A stretch of 52,501 bases of DNA from an uncultured Alphaproteobacteria bacterium. GTDB lineage: Bacteria; Pseudomonadota; Alphaproteobacteria; Micropepsales; Micropepsaceae. The stretch spans positions 1-52,501 of the forward strand of contig CAIOFO010000066.1 in assembly GCA_903857685.1 (NCBI GenBank). The letters run 5' to 3'. Under the pieces are notes generated by a model. It was not told where the DNA came from and made no database searches. It saw nothing but the letters and a program-made list of their open reading frames with translations. The first letter of the stretch is position 1, and the number at the start of each line of letters is the position of its first letter. Positions 6,671-15,236 of this stretch are shown in pieces. A program made the position numbers and the translations under genes.

Positions 6671-7600
6671 ATGGACAATCTGTTCGAAGCGCCGGACAGC
6701 TTCTGGTTCGACAAAGGTGGTTTTGATCGTCCCCGCCTTTCCGCACGGCCGGGGCGGGCGGCACACAATCACAGGCCGGATCACCGGCCAGGCAATCGTC
6801 CATCACGCCACCACCGCACCATCTTCATTTCCGACACGCATCTGGGCACCAAGGGCTGCAAGGCCGAAATGCTGGCCGACTTCCTGGCGCACAATGAATG
6901 CCAGACGCTGTTTCTGGTCGGCGACATTGTCGATGGCTGGCAACTCAAACGCCGCTGGTTCTGGGATAGCGCGCACGATGCCGTGGTGTCCGAAATTTTG
7001 CGCAAGGTGGATGGCGGCACGCGGGTGATTTTCGTGCCCGGCAATCATGACGAATTCGCCAGGGTCTATGCGGGGCGGCTGTTCGGCGGCATCGAGATCA
7101 TCCAGGAAACCATCCATGAGACGGCGGACGGCAAGCGCCTGCTGGTGCTGCATGGCGACCGTTTCGACGGCATCGTCACCAACGCCAAATGGCTGGCCCA
7201 TCTGGGCGACTGGGCTTACGGCGTGACGCTGTCGTGGAACAATCTTCTGTTCAAGGCGCGCAAGGCCATGGGCCTGCCCTATTGGTCGCTGTCGGCCTGG
7301 CTGAAGCACAAGGTCAAGAATGCGGTGGAATATATCTCGGCATTCGAGGACCTGGTGGCGGCGGAAGCCCGGGCGCGCGGCGCCGATGGCGTGGTTTGCG
7401 GCCATATCCACCATGCGGAAATCCGCATGATCGGCGAAGTCCTTTATCTCAACGACGGAGACTGGGTTGAAAGCTGCAGCGCCCTTGTCGAAGATGCCCG
7501 GGGAAATATGGAGATTCTGCGCTGGGCTATTGCTTCTCAGAGAAGTGCCGCTGCGGCAGGCAGCGCCAGCCAGGGCGTGCCCGCGCTTATACCCGCCTAG
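6671..7600 (+). CDS. LpxH-like metallophosphoesterase (UDP-2,3-diacylglucosamine diphosphatase family)
   Basis: 309 residues from the ATG at 6671, chosen because AGGAG lies 7 bp upstream and the longer frame adds only unconserved sequence. Metal-binding motifs of calcineurin-like phosphoesterases are complete: 'FISDTHLGT', 'VGDIVDGW', 'VPGNHDE', 'LVLHGDRFD' and 'VCGHIHHAE'. Related proteins act on UDP-2,3-diacylglucosamine in lipid A synthesis or on lipid-linked sugars. Because a glycosyltransferase gene follows after 34 bp, a role in envelope glycolipid metabolism is likely, but canonical LpxH is not proven. Confidence 0.85.
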   Translation: MDNLFEAPDSFWFDKGGFDRPRLSARPGRAAHNHRPDHRPGNRPSRHHRTIFISDTHLGTKGCKAEMLADFLAHNECQTLFLVGDIVDGWQLKRRWFWDSAHDAVVSEILRKVDGGTRVIFVPGNHDEFARVYAGRLFGGIEIIQETIHETADGKRLLVLHGDRFDGIVTNAKWLAHLGDWAYGVTLSWNNLLFKARKAMGLPYWSLSAWLKHKVKNAVEYISAFEDLVAAEARARGADGVVCGHIHHAEIRMIGEVLYLNDGDWVESCSALVEDARGNMEILRWAIASQRSAAAAGSASQGVPALIPA

Positions 7601-7634
7601 GTCGCGGCGTCTTGAGCCGGGGACGATCCCCGGC

Positions 7635-8690
7635 GTGGCCGCGCATTTGAAAATCCTCATTGTCACCGATGCGTGGCGGCCCCAGGTCAATGGCGTGGTG
7701 CGGACCCTGGAAGTGCTGGGCGAGGACCTGACTGCGCTGGGCCATGACGTGCGCTATGCCACGCCCGAGGGCCGCTTCACCGCGCCGATGCCGACCTATC
7801 CGGAAATCCGGCTGGCGCTGTTTCCGCGGCGGCGGCTGGAAAAGGAAATCCGCGGCTTTGCCCCCGATGCGGTGCATATCGCCACCGAAGGCCCGCTCGG
7901 TCTTTCGGCGCGCGCCATCTGCATCAAATATGGCATCGCCTTTTCCACCTCGTTCCACACCCGCTTTCCCGAATATGTCAAAGCGCGCTTTCCGATGGTG
8001 CCGTCGGACCTGGTGTGGCGCTGGCTGCGCTGGTTTCACGGCCCGGCCACCGCGATGATGGTGGCGACGGAAAGCCTGCGGCGCGAAATGGCGGGGCATG
8101 GCTTTGCCCATTTGCGCATCTGGTCGCGCGGCGTGGATGTCGCGCGTTTTCATCCGGTGCCCGGCGCCGCGATGCCCTTCGACCAGCCCATCTGGCTTTA
8201 TGCCGGGCGGGTGGCGGTGGAGAAGAATATCGAGGCGTTTCTCGCGCTGGATTTGCCGGGCACCAAGGTGGTGGCCGGCGACGGCCCGTTGCTGCCGGCG
8301 CTCAGCGAAAAATATCCGCAGGTGCGCTTTCTGGGGGCGCTGTCGGGCGAAGCGCTGGTGGCGGCCTATTCCGCCAGCACGGTCTTCGTCTTTCCCAGCC
8401 GGACCGACACTTTCGGGCTGGTCCTGCTGGAGGCCCTGGCCTGCGGCCTGCCGGTGGCGGCCTATCCGGTCCCCGGACCCGTGGATGTGGTGGGACCACA
8501 GGCGCAAGGGGGGGCCGTGGCGGCCCTGGACGAGGACCTTGAGGCGGCCTGCCTGAAGGCCCTGGCGATTGCCCGGGCGCCCGGAATACCGACCCCGCGG
8601 GAATTTGCCCTCAGGCATTCCTGGCGGGCCTGCACGCTGCAATTCCTGCGCAACATCGTGGTCGAGCCGGACCCCGATCAGGCCGGTTAA
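7635..8690 (+). CDS. Glycosyltransferase family 4-type protein
   Basis: 351 residues from a GTG at 7635; a TTG at 7647 is an alternative. The N-terminal Rossmann domain starts 'LKILIVTDAWRPQVNGVVRT', the substrate-domain motif common in GT4 enzymes of the alphaproteobacterial glycolipid type. The C-terminal domain has 'LYAGRVAVEKNIEAFL', 'VVAGDGPLLPAL' and 'FPSRTDTFGLVLLEALACGLPV', with the E-x7-E nucleotide-sugar site. It lacks membrane segments, so it should be cytosolic or membrane-peripheral. It likely forms a two-gene operon with the upstream phosphoesterase. Confidence 0.88.
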   Translation: MAAHLKILIVTDAWRPQVNGVVRTLEVLGEDLTALGHDVRYATPEGRFTAPMPTYPEIRLALFPRRRLEKEIRGFAPDAVHIATEGPLGLSARAICIKYGIAFSTSFHTRFPEYVKARFPMVPSDLVWRWLRWFHGPATAMMVATESLRREMAGHGFAHLRIWSRGVDVARFHPVPGAAMPFDQPIWLYAGRVAVEKNIEAFLALDLPGTKVVAGDGPLLPALSEKYPQVRFLGALSGEALVAAYSASTVFVFPSRTDTFGLVLLEALACGLPVAAYPVPGPVDVVGPQAQGGAVAALDEDLEAACLKALAIARAPGIPTPREFALRHSWRACTLQFLRNIVVEPDPDQAG

Positions 8691-8767
8691 GCGCCTCTGC
8701 CGGAAGGGCTTATCTCGGCTCCGGCTCTGGGTTAGAACCAGAGGAAAGCAGAGGTTCCCGCAAGCCC

Positions 8768-10387
8768 ATGGCGTCCGCCCCCTATCCGACGAGCCGGGCC
8801 CAGCTCAGCCGCCAGGAAACCCTGTTTCTGGGCCTGACGATCCTGTTCTGGGCGGGCTTTGTCGTGGTGCTGGGCAAGGATACCAGCTGGGACTTCCGCA
8901 ATTATCACTGGTACGCGCCCTATGCCTTCCTGAACAACCGGCTGGGGATGGACGTGGCCGTCGCCCACCAGGCCAGCTACTACAATCCCTTTCTCGACAT
9001 CCCTTTCTACTGGCTGGCCACCCATACCCATTCCTGGATCGCGCTGGCGGCGCTGGGGGCGATGCAGGGCGCCAATATCGTCCCGCTCTATTTCATCACC
9101 CGCGAAGCCCTGCTGCTGGCGCCGCGCAAACCGGCCGACCAGAAACTGGCGGCGGGCGCGCTGGCGGTTGCGGGGTTGTTCGGGGCGCTGACCCTCTCGG
9201 AATTCGGCACCACCTATTACGACAATGTGATGAGCGTGTTCGTGTTCAGCGGACTGGCCATCGTGATTGTGGCGCGGGACACGCTGCGGGACGGACCGCC
9301 GCTGCGCGCCGCGTCGCTGGCGGGGCTGGCCGGCTTTGCCACCGGCATGGCGATGGGCCTGAAGCTGCCGGAGGCGCCCTTCTGCGTCGGCTTCGCCGCC
9401 GCGCTGCTGGCGCTGGGCGGCCATTGGCGGCAGCAGATCGCCCGGCTGATCGGCGGCGGCATCGGCGGCGGCGCCGGCTTTGCGCTTTTCAGCGCCTGGT
9501 GGATGCTGAAAATGAAGGCGCTGACCGGCAATCCGCTGTTTCCCTATTTCAACGAATATTGGCGATCGCCAATGGCGCTGGCGGCGCCGTACCGGGACCT
9601 GCGCTTTGTGCCGACCCATTTCTGGCGCGAGCTGTTCTTTCCGGTGCTGTTCTCGGTGGACTGGCATGTCGCCGATGATCTGGGCTTCCAGGATTTTCGC
9701 GTTTGCATTGCCTATTTCACGGTGATTGCCGCGCTGCTGCTTTGGGCGGTCCGGCGGCAAAACCGCGATCCCCTGGTGGACAACCGCGCCGCCCTGATCC
9801 TGTTTGCCTTCAGCGCCGTCAGTTATTTCGCCTGGCTGAGATTCTTTGCCATCTATCGCTATATCGTGGCGCTGGAAATACTGAGCCCGCTGCTGATCGT
9901 TGCGGCGGTGGGCCTGTTTCCCCTAAGCCGGCGGGGGCGTTACCTGGTGCTGGCGGCGCTGGCCTTCGCCGTACTGGTCACCGCCAGAAGCGATTTCCTG
10001 GAGCGCGCGCCACTGGATGATCCCTATATCCAGGCGGCGATTCCGCCCATCGCCCGGCCGGACCACACCATCGTGGTCATGACGGGCGACACGCCCATGG
10101 GCTTCATCGCCACCCAGCTGCCGCCGCAGATTCCGGTGCTGCGGATTGACGGGTGGATGGTGCAGCCGCGCGACGGCACCCTCATCACCCGCGACATGAA
10201 AGCCAAGGTGAGCCGCCATATCGGCCAGGGCGGCGAAGTCTATCTGATCGCCGATGCCACCGACATGTCGCGGGCGCGCGACGCCCTGGCCGATTATGAC
10301 CTTGCCATCCGCTGGACGGAGTGCCAGCAATTCGACACCAATCTGGTCGGCACCTATCAATGGTGCCCGCTTGCCAGGAAGAACTGA
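8768..10387 (+). CDS. Polytopic membrane protein, GT-C-like
   Basis: 539 residues with about ten hydrophobic segments. The first loop has 'KDTSWDFRNYHWYAPYAFLN' and 'SYYNPFLDIPFYW', i.e. the early acidic and aromatic periplasmic loop typical of GT-C membrane glycosyltransferases (GT39/GT87-like). The C-terminal ~110 residues form a soluble domain. The next gene encodes a GT2 enzyme and starts 11 bp after the stop, so the pair is probably co-transcribed. Predicted to transfer sugars from a polyprenyl-phosphate donor in the periplasm; the substrate is unknown. Confidence 0.7.
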   Translation: MASAPYPTSRAQLSRQETLFLGLTILFWAGFVVVLGKDTSWDFRNYHWYAPYAFLNNRLGMDVAVAHQASYYNPFLDIPFYWLATHTHSWIALAALGAMQGANIVPLYFITREALLLAPRKPADQKLAAGALAVAGLFGALTLSEFGTTYYDNVMSVFVFSGLAIVIVARDTLRDGPPLRAASLAGLAGFATGMAMGLKLPEAPFCVGFAAALLALGGHWRQQIARLIGGGIGGGAGFALFSAWWMLKMKALTGNPLFPYFNEYWRSPMALAAPYRDLRFVPTHFWRELFFPVLFSVDWHVADDLGFQDFRVCIAYFTVIAALLLWAVRRQNRDPLVDNRAALILFAFSAVSYFAWLRFFAIYRYIVALEILSPLLIVAAVGLFPLSRRGRYLVLAALAFAVLVTARSDFLERAPLDDPYIQAAIPPIARPDHTIVVMTGDTPMGFIATQLPPQIPVLRIDGWMVQPRDGTLITRDMKAKVSRHIGQGGEVYLIADATDMSRARDALADYDLAIRWTECQQFDTNLVGTYQWCPLARKN

Positions 10388-10398
10388 ATGAGAAAGCC

Positions 10399-11334
10399 AT
10401 GACGCCGCGCATCGCCGTGCTGGTGCCCTGCTACAATGAAGAAGCCGCGATTGCCAAGGTGGTGCGCGACTTTCGTGAGGCCCTGCCCGGCGCGGTGATC
10501 TATGTCTATGACAACAATTCCAAGGACCAGACCAGGGCGCGGGCGCGTGAGGCCGGCGCGGTGGTGCGCAGCGAACTGCGCCAAGGCAAGGGCAATGTGG
10601 TGCGCCGCATGTTTGCCGATATCGAGGCCGATATCTATGTTCTGGTGGATGGCGACGACACCTATGATGCCGGCGCCAGCCCGCGCATGATCCGCAGCGC
10701 CATCGAAAACGGCGCCGATCTTCTGACCGCGCGCCGCATCCACACCGAGGCCGCGGCCTACCGGGCCGGGCATGTGCTGGGCAACCGCATGCTGACCGGC
10801 CTGACCGCCCTGCTGTTCAATGTGCGGCTCACCGACATGCTGTCGGGCTATCGCGTTTTTTCCCGCCGCTTTGTGAAAAGTTTTCCCTTTACCGCCGAAG
10901 GCTTCGGCATCGAAACCGAGCTGACCGTCCATGCCGTGCGGTTGATGATGCCGATGGCGGAGATGGACACACGCTACAAGGAACGACCGGAGGGCTCGGT
11001 CTCCAAGCTCAATACCTGGCGCGACGGTTTCCGCATTCTCTGGACCATCACCTATCTGGTGCGCGAGGAACGGCCGCTGATTTTCTTCTCCTGCATCTTC
11101 GCCTTGCTGGCGCTGGCTTCGCTGGTGACCGGCGCGCCGGTGGTGACGGAATATCTGCAGACCGGCCTGGTGCCGCGCCTGCCCACCGCGGTGCTGGCGA
11201 CCGGCCTGATGCTGCTGGCCTTCCTGGCGCTGATGGCAGGCCTGATCCTGGATACGGTGACACGCGGCCGCTGGGAGCAGAAACGCATGGCGTATCTGTC
11301 CATTCCCGGGCCGCTGGATCTGACGCCGCCATGA
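10399..11334 (+). CDS. GT2 glycosyltransferase (DPM/GtrB-like)
   Basis: 311 residues from the ATG at 10399; the longer frame overlaps the upstream gene. GT-A fold: 'IAVLVPCYNEEAAIAKVVRD' at the N-terminus, 'YDNNSKDQT', and DxD motif 'VDGDDTYD' (~90). 'RLTDMLSGYRVFSRRF' and 'ERPEGSVSKL' are shared with polyprenyl-phosphate mannosyl/glucosyltransferases. Two or three C-terminal membrane helices (~225-290) anchor it. It probably makes a polyprenyl-phosphate sugar for the upstream GT-C-like protein, with the downstream GtrA-like protein as flippase. Confidence 0.88.
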   Translation: MTPRIAVLVPCYNEEAAIAKVVRDFREALPGAVIYVYDNNSKDQTRARAREAGAVVRSELRQGKGNVVRRMFADIEADIYVLVDGDDTYDAGASPRMIRSAIENGADLLTARRIHTEAAAYRAGHVLGNRMLTGLTALLFNVRLTDMLSGYRVFSRRFVKSFPFTAEGFGIETELTVHAVRLMMPMAEMDTRYKERPEGSVSKLNTWRDGFRILWTITYLVREERPLIFFSCIFALLALASLVTGAPVVTEYLQTGLVPRLPTAVLATGLMLLAFLALMAGLILDTVTRGRWEQKRMAYLSIPGPLDLTPP

Positions 11335-11355
11335 GCCCCCGTCCATGAGGCAGGC

Positions 11356-11787
11356 GTGAGTCTTCTGGAGTCCCTGTCGCGGTTTTCGCTTTTGCGCTTT
11401 GCGGTGATCGGCGCGCTGGGCGTGCCGGTGGATGCGGGCGTGCTGTGGCTGGCAACCCATGTGGCGGGACTGGACCCCTATTCCGGCCGGATGATTTCGT
11501 GGCTGTGCGCCGCCAGTTTTACCTGGATCGGCAACCGCTATTTCACATTCCGCGAGCGCCGGGCGCGCGGCATTGCCGGCGCGGCAAGGGAATGGCTGCG
11601 CTTCCTAGCGGCCAATGCCGTGGGCGGCCTTGTCAATGTCGGGCTTTATTCGACTTTGGTGCGCTTTGCCCCGCCGCCGCTGAACGATCTCTATGTCGCA
11701 CTGGTGGTGGGTGTTCTGGCAGGACTGGGGTTCAATTTCACCTTGTCGCGCCTGATGGTGTTCAAAACCCCGACGCCGCCGATCTGA
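11356..11787 (+). CDS. GtrA-like family membrane protein
   Basis: 143 residues, GTG start. Four predicted helices with the GtrA signature: 'LLRFAVIGALGVPVDAGVLW' at the N-terminus, 'SWLCAASFTWIGNRYFTFRE' in the middle, and 'GLGFNFTLSRLMVFK' at the end. GtrA family members are thought to flip undecaprenyl-phosphate sugars across the inner membrane. It is 21 bp downstream of the GT2 gene, giving the classic GtrA-GtrB pairing. Confidence 0.88.
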   Translation: MSLLESLSRFSLLRFAVIGALGVPVDAGVLWLATHVAGLDPYSGRMISWLCAASFTWIGNRYFTFRERRARGIAGAAREWLRFLAANAVGGLVNVGLYSTLVRFAPPPLNDLYVALVVGVLAGLGFNFTLSRLMVFKTPTPPI

Positions 11788-11828
11788 CCTCATGGATTTG
11801 GCTCCGGCGGCGCGCTAGCGTGGGCCGC

Positions 11829-13469
11829 ATGGACGTCAGAAATTTCGCATTCGGAATTGTCCTATTGGCGCTGCTGGCGGCGCCGGCTTCGGCCGCTTCT
11901 ACCTATGTCATTCGCCAGCCGGCCTGGAGCGCCGCGGATGAACGGGGCTATGGCGAGTTCATTGCCGCCATCGGCGGCTCGGGCTGCCGCAGCGTGGATA
12001 GCTGTCTGCACGATGCCGCCAATCCCTATGCCGCCAGCGATCCGCGCGGTGCGCATTTTCTGTCCGACTGCGCCGACCTGCCTTATGTGCTGCGATTTTA
12101 CTATGCCTGGCACCGCGGCCTGCCTTTTTCCTATGTCGCCGAGGTCAGCCCGCGCGGCCATGCCAGCGACATCCGCTATTCGGCGCGCGGCAATCAGATC
12201 GAGGCGCGGCGCGATGTTTTGAGCGGCGACGATGCGCTGGACACGCTGGAGATGCTGCGCGATGCGGTATCGTCGGCCACCTACCGGATTCATCCCGGCC
12301 TGGAGGAGCCGCGGGAAAGCGATTTTTATTCCCCGGCCATCGCTCCCAGATCCATCCGTCCGGGCACGGTGATCTATGATCCCAATGGCCATCTGGCCAT
12401 CATCTGGAAGATTGAGGCGGACGGGCGGCTTCGCTATATTGACGCCCATCCCGACAATTCCCTGACCCGCGGCTATTACGACAGGCGTTTTGTGCGGGCA
12501 TCGCCCGGCATGAGCGCGGGATTCAAGAATTGGCGGCCGCAGCGGCTGGAAGGGGCGCGGCGGCGCGGCGATGGCGTGCTGGTGGGCGGCCATGACGTGT
12601 ATGCCCGCAACGCCGAGATCGAGGATTTTTCCCTTACCCAGTTTTTCGGCACCGGGCCGCGGCCCGGCGAGGACAGCGACTGGCGGCAGGGCCGCTTTGT
12701 CCTGAACGGGCAAACGCTGGATTATTATGATTATGTGCGCGCCCGCATGGCGGGCGGGGCGCTGCATTTCGATCCCTTGAAGGAGGTGGCGGACATGGTC
12801 AGCTCCAATTGCGACGACCTTGGCTATCGCGCCGAGGCAGTGAACTTGGCGCTGCAGGCCGGCCTGCAGAACCAGGGCGAGCCCGCCCGATTGCCGGTCA
12901 ATATTTACGGCACCGAAGGCGACTGGGAAGTATATTCCACCCCGTCGCGCGATGCCCGCCTCAAGACCGCCTTCATGGAACTGCGCGATAACGCCGAACG
13001 ATTCATGTCGTTGTACCGCGCCCGCGACCCCCGTTTGGTCTATGGCGGCGCCGATTTGGCCGGCGACATGCTGGCGGTCTACGACCGCGCCGCCGCCGCC
13101 TGCACCATCAGTTATATCCGCAGCGATGGGGAACGTGTCACGTTCGGCTATGAGGAAGCACGGCGGCGCATGTTCCGACTGTCCTTCGATCCCTATCAGT
13201 GCGCCGAGCGGCGCTGGGGGGCGCAGGGCGCCGAACTGGCCAGCTGCCCCGATGGCGCCGTCAAGCAGGCCTGGTACCGGGCGCAGCAGTCCCTGCGCAA
13301 CCAGATCGAGCGGACCTATGAGGCCCATATGGACTGGTCGCTGGCGGACCTGCAATCGGGCGATCCGCGCATCGGCGTTGCCGGGGCGCCCGACACCGAT
13401 ACCCGCGCCTATCTGGTGGCGCAAAAAGAAAAACCGGGCGCCCGTTTTTCGGACGCCCGGTTTCCCTAA
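11829..13469 (+). CDS. Secreted protein of unknown function with possible Cys-His-Asp hydrolase domain
   Basis: 546 residues from the ATG at 11829. Residues 1-23 form a Sec signal peptide ending ASA-A. In the N-terminal half, Cys81 in 'SDCADLPYVLRFYYAWHRGL', His188 in 'YDPNGHLAIIW' and Asp205 in 'YIDAHPDNS' have the order and spacing of papain-like/NlpC-P60/transglutaminase-fold enzymes. This is an inference from motif order, not a family match. The C-terminal ~300 residues are unassigned. Its position after a polyprenyl-sugar cassette suggests envelope or exopolysaccharide processing. The last codons overlap a hairpin that serves the converging operon. Confidence 0.75.
   Translation: MDVRNFAFGIVLLALLAAPASAASTYVIRQPAWSAADERGYGEFIAAIGGSGCRSVDSCLHDAANPYAASDPRGAHFLSDCADLPYVLRFYYAWHRGLPFSYVAEVSPRGHASDIRYSARGNQIEARRDVLSGDDALDTLEMLRDAVSSATYRIHPGLEEPRESDFYSPAIAPRSIRPGTVIYDPNGHLAIIWKIEADGRLRYIDAHPDNSLTRGYYDRRFVRASPGMSAGFKNWRPQRLEGARRRGDGVLVGGHDVYARNAEIEDFSLTQFFGTGPRPGEDSDWRQGRFVLNGQTLDYYDYVRARMAGGALHFDPLKEVADMVSSNCDDLGYRAEAVNLALQAGLQNQGEPARLPVNIYGTEGDWEVYSTPSRDARLKTAFMELRDNAERFMSLYRARDPRLVYGGADLAGDMLAVYDRAAAACTISYIRSDGERVTFGYEEARRRMFRLSFDPYQCAERRWGAQGAELASCPDGAVKQAWYRAQQSLRNQIERTYEAHMDWSLADLQSGDPRIGVAGAPDTDTRAYLVAQKEKPGARFSDARFP
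13422..13462 (-). terminator. Intrinsic terminator of the tonB-exb operon
   Basis: AACCGGGCG (13432-13440) pairs with CGCCCGGTT (13454-13462) around a 13-nt loop. On the minus strand it is followed by TTTCTTTTTGC. It lies just past the stop of the last minus-strand gene, inside the 3' end of the converging plus-strand gene. Confidence 0.75.
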
Positions 13470-13484
13470 GCCAGAACTTGAAGC

Positions 13485-14672
13485 TTACTTTTTCTTGCCG
13501 GCCGGTGCGGCGGCAGCCGAAGCGCCCGGATGCGCGGCATAAAGCGCATAGAGATGGGCGATCATCGGGCCATTGCCGTCGCCCTTGTCGGCGTTCAGGG
13601 TCTTGATCGCCTCGGCGCTCTGACCGGCGGCAACCTGGACCAGACCGAGCGCAACCACGGCGCTATCCTTGTCCTTGAGGGTCTTGCCCGTGGCGGACTT
13701 GCAGGTGGCGACGGCGTCCTTGGCCTGGCCGGCGGTATATTGCTGCAGGCAAACCTTGACCAGTGCATCGCCGCCCGAATCCTTGTTGGCCGCGGCCAGC
13801 GCGGCCGCCAGGCCCGAGGCAACCTGCGCCGACTGCTGCTTGGCAAGCGCCTGCAGCTTCTTGGAACGGTCATCATTGAGAAGACCGGCAGCCGTACCCT
13901 TGTCGAGCACGGTGGAAGCCTCGGCCGGCAGGCCAAGCTGCAGGTCAAGCTGCGCCATGTTGATATAGTCATCCTTGCCGGCGAGCGTGCCGGTCAGATA
14001 CTTGATGCGCTCGATCTGCAGCGACTGCGGATCGCTCAAGTTCTTGGCCGCCTCGGCGAGCTTGACCAGGTTGGTCCAGTATTCCGCCTTGCCGGTGCGG
14101 GCGACCAGTTGCTCCAGCGCGTCGCGCTGGGTGGTGTTGTCATTCAGGTCGAAGGCGCATTTCATTTGCAGCTGCAGGGTCGCCTCGTCGGCGGCACTGC
14201 CGGCAGCCTTGATGTACTTGATGCAGCCGGCCTTGTTGCCCGAGAGGTAATAAGACTGGGCCACAACGGCGGCGCTGGTGGAGTCCAGGGCGCCCGCCTT
14301 TGACAGCGCATCGCCATCGGCGATCACCGCGGCATAGTTCTTGGCAGCATAGTCGCTGGCGAGCTTGTTCTTCGCCGCGGCCGCGCCGCCCAGGCTGATG
14401 TCGCCCGACTTGGCGCCGACATAGGCCTTGACCTGGCCGATGGTGGAGGTTTCCTCGGCGGTCTTGTCGGATACCGCGCTGGCCTTGTCGACCAGCGACA
14501 TGGCGCCCTTGTAGTCGCCCTTGGCGGCAAGTGCCATCGCCTGCTGCAACGGCTCGCCGACCACGGCGCGCACCGCGGCCTGGGCCGGGGCGGTCATCAC
14601 CATGGTCGCGCCAAGCGTGGCGGTGCCAAGAAGAAACGCCGCCGCTACGGCGTGGAGTTTATTTGCAGTCAT
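13485..14672 (-). CDS. Periplasmic TPR-like protein of the TonB operon
   Basis: 395 residues. A signal peptide (MTANKLHAVAAAFLLG... to AQA, ~32). The mature part is Ala/Lys/Asp-rich with helical pairs that look like degenerate tetratricopeptide repeats, for example 'AMALAAKGDYKGAMSLVDKA', 'VVAQSYYLSGNKAGCIKYIK' and 'LQLGLPAEASTVLDKG'. It ends in Pro-Ala-Gly-Lys3. It is the last gene of tonB-exbB-exbD1-exbD2, separated by a hairpin. Its role may be to scaffold TonB-dependent transport in the periplasm; no enzymatic motif seen. Confidence 0.8.
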   Translation of the reverse strand: MTANKLHAVAAAFLLGTATLGATMVMTAPAQAAVRAVVGEPLQQAMALAAKGDYKGAMSLVDKASAVSDKTAEETSTIGQVKAYVGAKSGDISLGGAAAAKNKLASDYAAKNYAAVIADGDALSKAGALDSTSAAVVAQSYYLSGNKAGCIKYIKAAGSAADEATLQLQMKCAFDLNDNTTQRDALEQLVARTGKAEYWTNLVKLAEAAKNLSDPQSLQIERIKYLTGTLAGKDDYINMAQLDLQLGLPAEASTVLDKGTAAGLLNDDRSKKLQALAKQQSAQVASGLAAALAAANKDSGGDALVKVCLQQYTAGQAKDAVATCKSATGKTLKDKDSAVVALGLVQVAAGQSAEAIKTLNADKGDGNGPMIAHLYALYAAHPGASAAAAPAGKKK

Positions 14673-14696
14673 TGTCAGGAACCTCGTTTAGTTAAG

Positions 14697-14728
14697 GCGG
14701 GACCCGAGCCTATCGGCCCGGATCCCGC
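14697..14728 (-). promoter_or_regulatory. Intercistronic hairpin between exbD2 and the TPR gene
   Basis: GCGGGACCCG (14697-14706) pairs with CGGATCCCGC (14719-14728) with one mismatch. No U-run follows on the minus strand. It could stabilise the upstream exb mRNA or partly uncouple the last gene. Confidence 0.45.
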
Positions 14729-14770
14729 TTAGGAATGCCCTTCACCTGGGCGTGATTATACCGGTTATTG

Positions 14771-14808
14771 GTTGAACTGATCAATCCTGGTTGTACTGAT
14801 CAATCCCA
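14771..14808. repeat. 19-bp tandem duplication at the exbD2 3' end
   Basis: GTTGAACTGATCAATCCTG (14771-14789) is followed by a near-identical GTTGTACTGATCAATCCCA (14790-14808). The copies differ at three or fewer positions. The stop codon of exbD2 falls inside the first copy. Because 19 is not a multiple of three, the duplication shifted the frame at the C-terminus. Confidence 0.75.
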
Positions 14809-15203
14809 GTGAAACCGATATGGGTAACACCCAGATGCTGCGCGTCGGCCAACACCATCGCAATGGCGTCATACTTGGCCAGACGATTGGGGTCGATCTG
14901 GATTTCCGGCGGCGTCGGCTTGGTGGTCGCCGCTTCCAGCAGCTTGGAATCAAGAGCGTCGCGGTCCACCTTTTCGCCGTTCCAGGTGATGGAACCGTCG
15001 AAGTCCACACCCAGGGCGACGACCACCGGTTCGGTGGTCAGCGGCGCCTGGTTGGGCCGCGGCATGTCCAGCTTAACGGCATGCGTCTGGATAGGCAGGG
15101 TGAGAATAAGCAGGGTCAGAAGCACCAGCATGACGTCGATGAGCGGGGTGGTATTGATATCCACCAGCACTTCGCCGTCAGCCTGTGAACTCGACATTGC
15201 CAT
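14781..15203 (-). CDS. exbD2: Biopolymer transport protein ExbD2
   Basis: 140 residues. A short cytosolic N-terminus leads to one transmembrane helix starting 'DINTTPLIDVMLVLLTLLIL', which includes the essential membrane Asp in 'PLIDVMLVLL'. The periplasmic domain follows to the end. Second of two adjacent exbD genes; ExbD proteins form the proton channel with ExbB that drives TonB. The last residues 'GIDQYNQD' arise from a local tandem duplication. The alternative frame would end GIDQFNQ, so the C-terminus may be slightly altered without functional loss. Confidence 0.92.
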   Translation of the reverse strand: MAMSSSQADGEVLVDINTTPLIDVMLVLLTLLILTLPIQTHAVKLDMPRPNQAPLTTEPVVVALGVDFDGSITWNGEKVDRDALDSKLLEAATTKPTPPEIQIDPNRLAKYDAIAMVLADAQHLGVTHIGFTGIDQYNQD

Positions 15204-15236
15204 GGAAAATTACCTCTTCTGGTGCGCTGTATAAGA

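Noticed and set aside
11862-13424. 520-codon minus-strand frame opposite the secreted protein
   Set aside because: It mirrors the plus-strand gene, is Gly/Ala/Arg/His-rich without motifs, and lacks an RBS. A GC-skew shadow.
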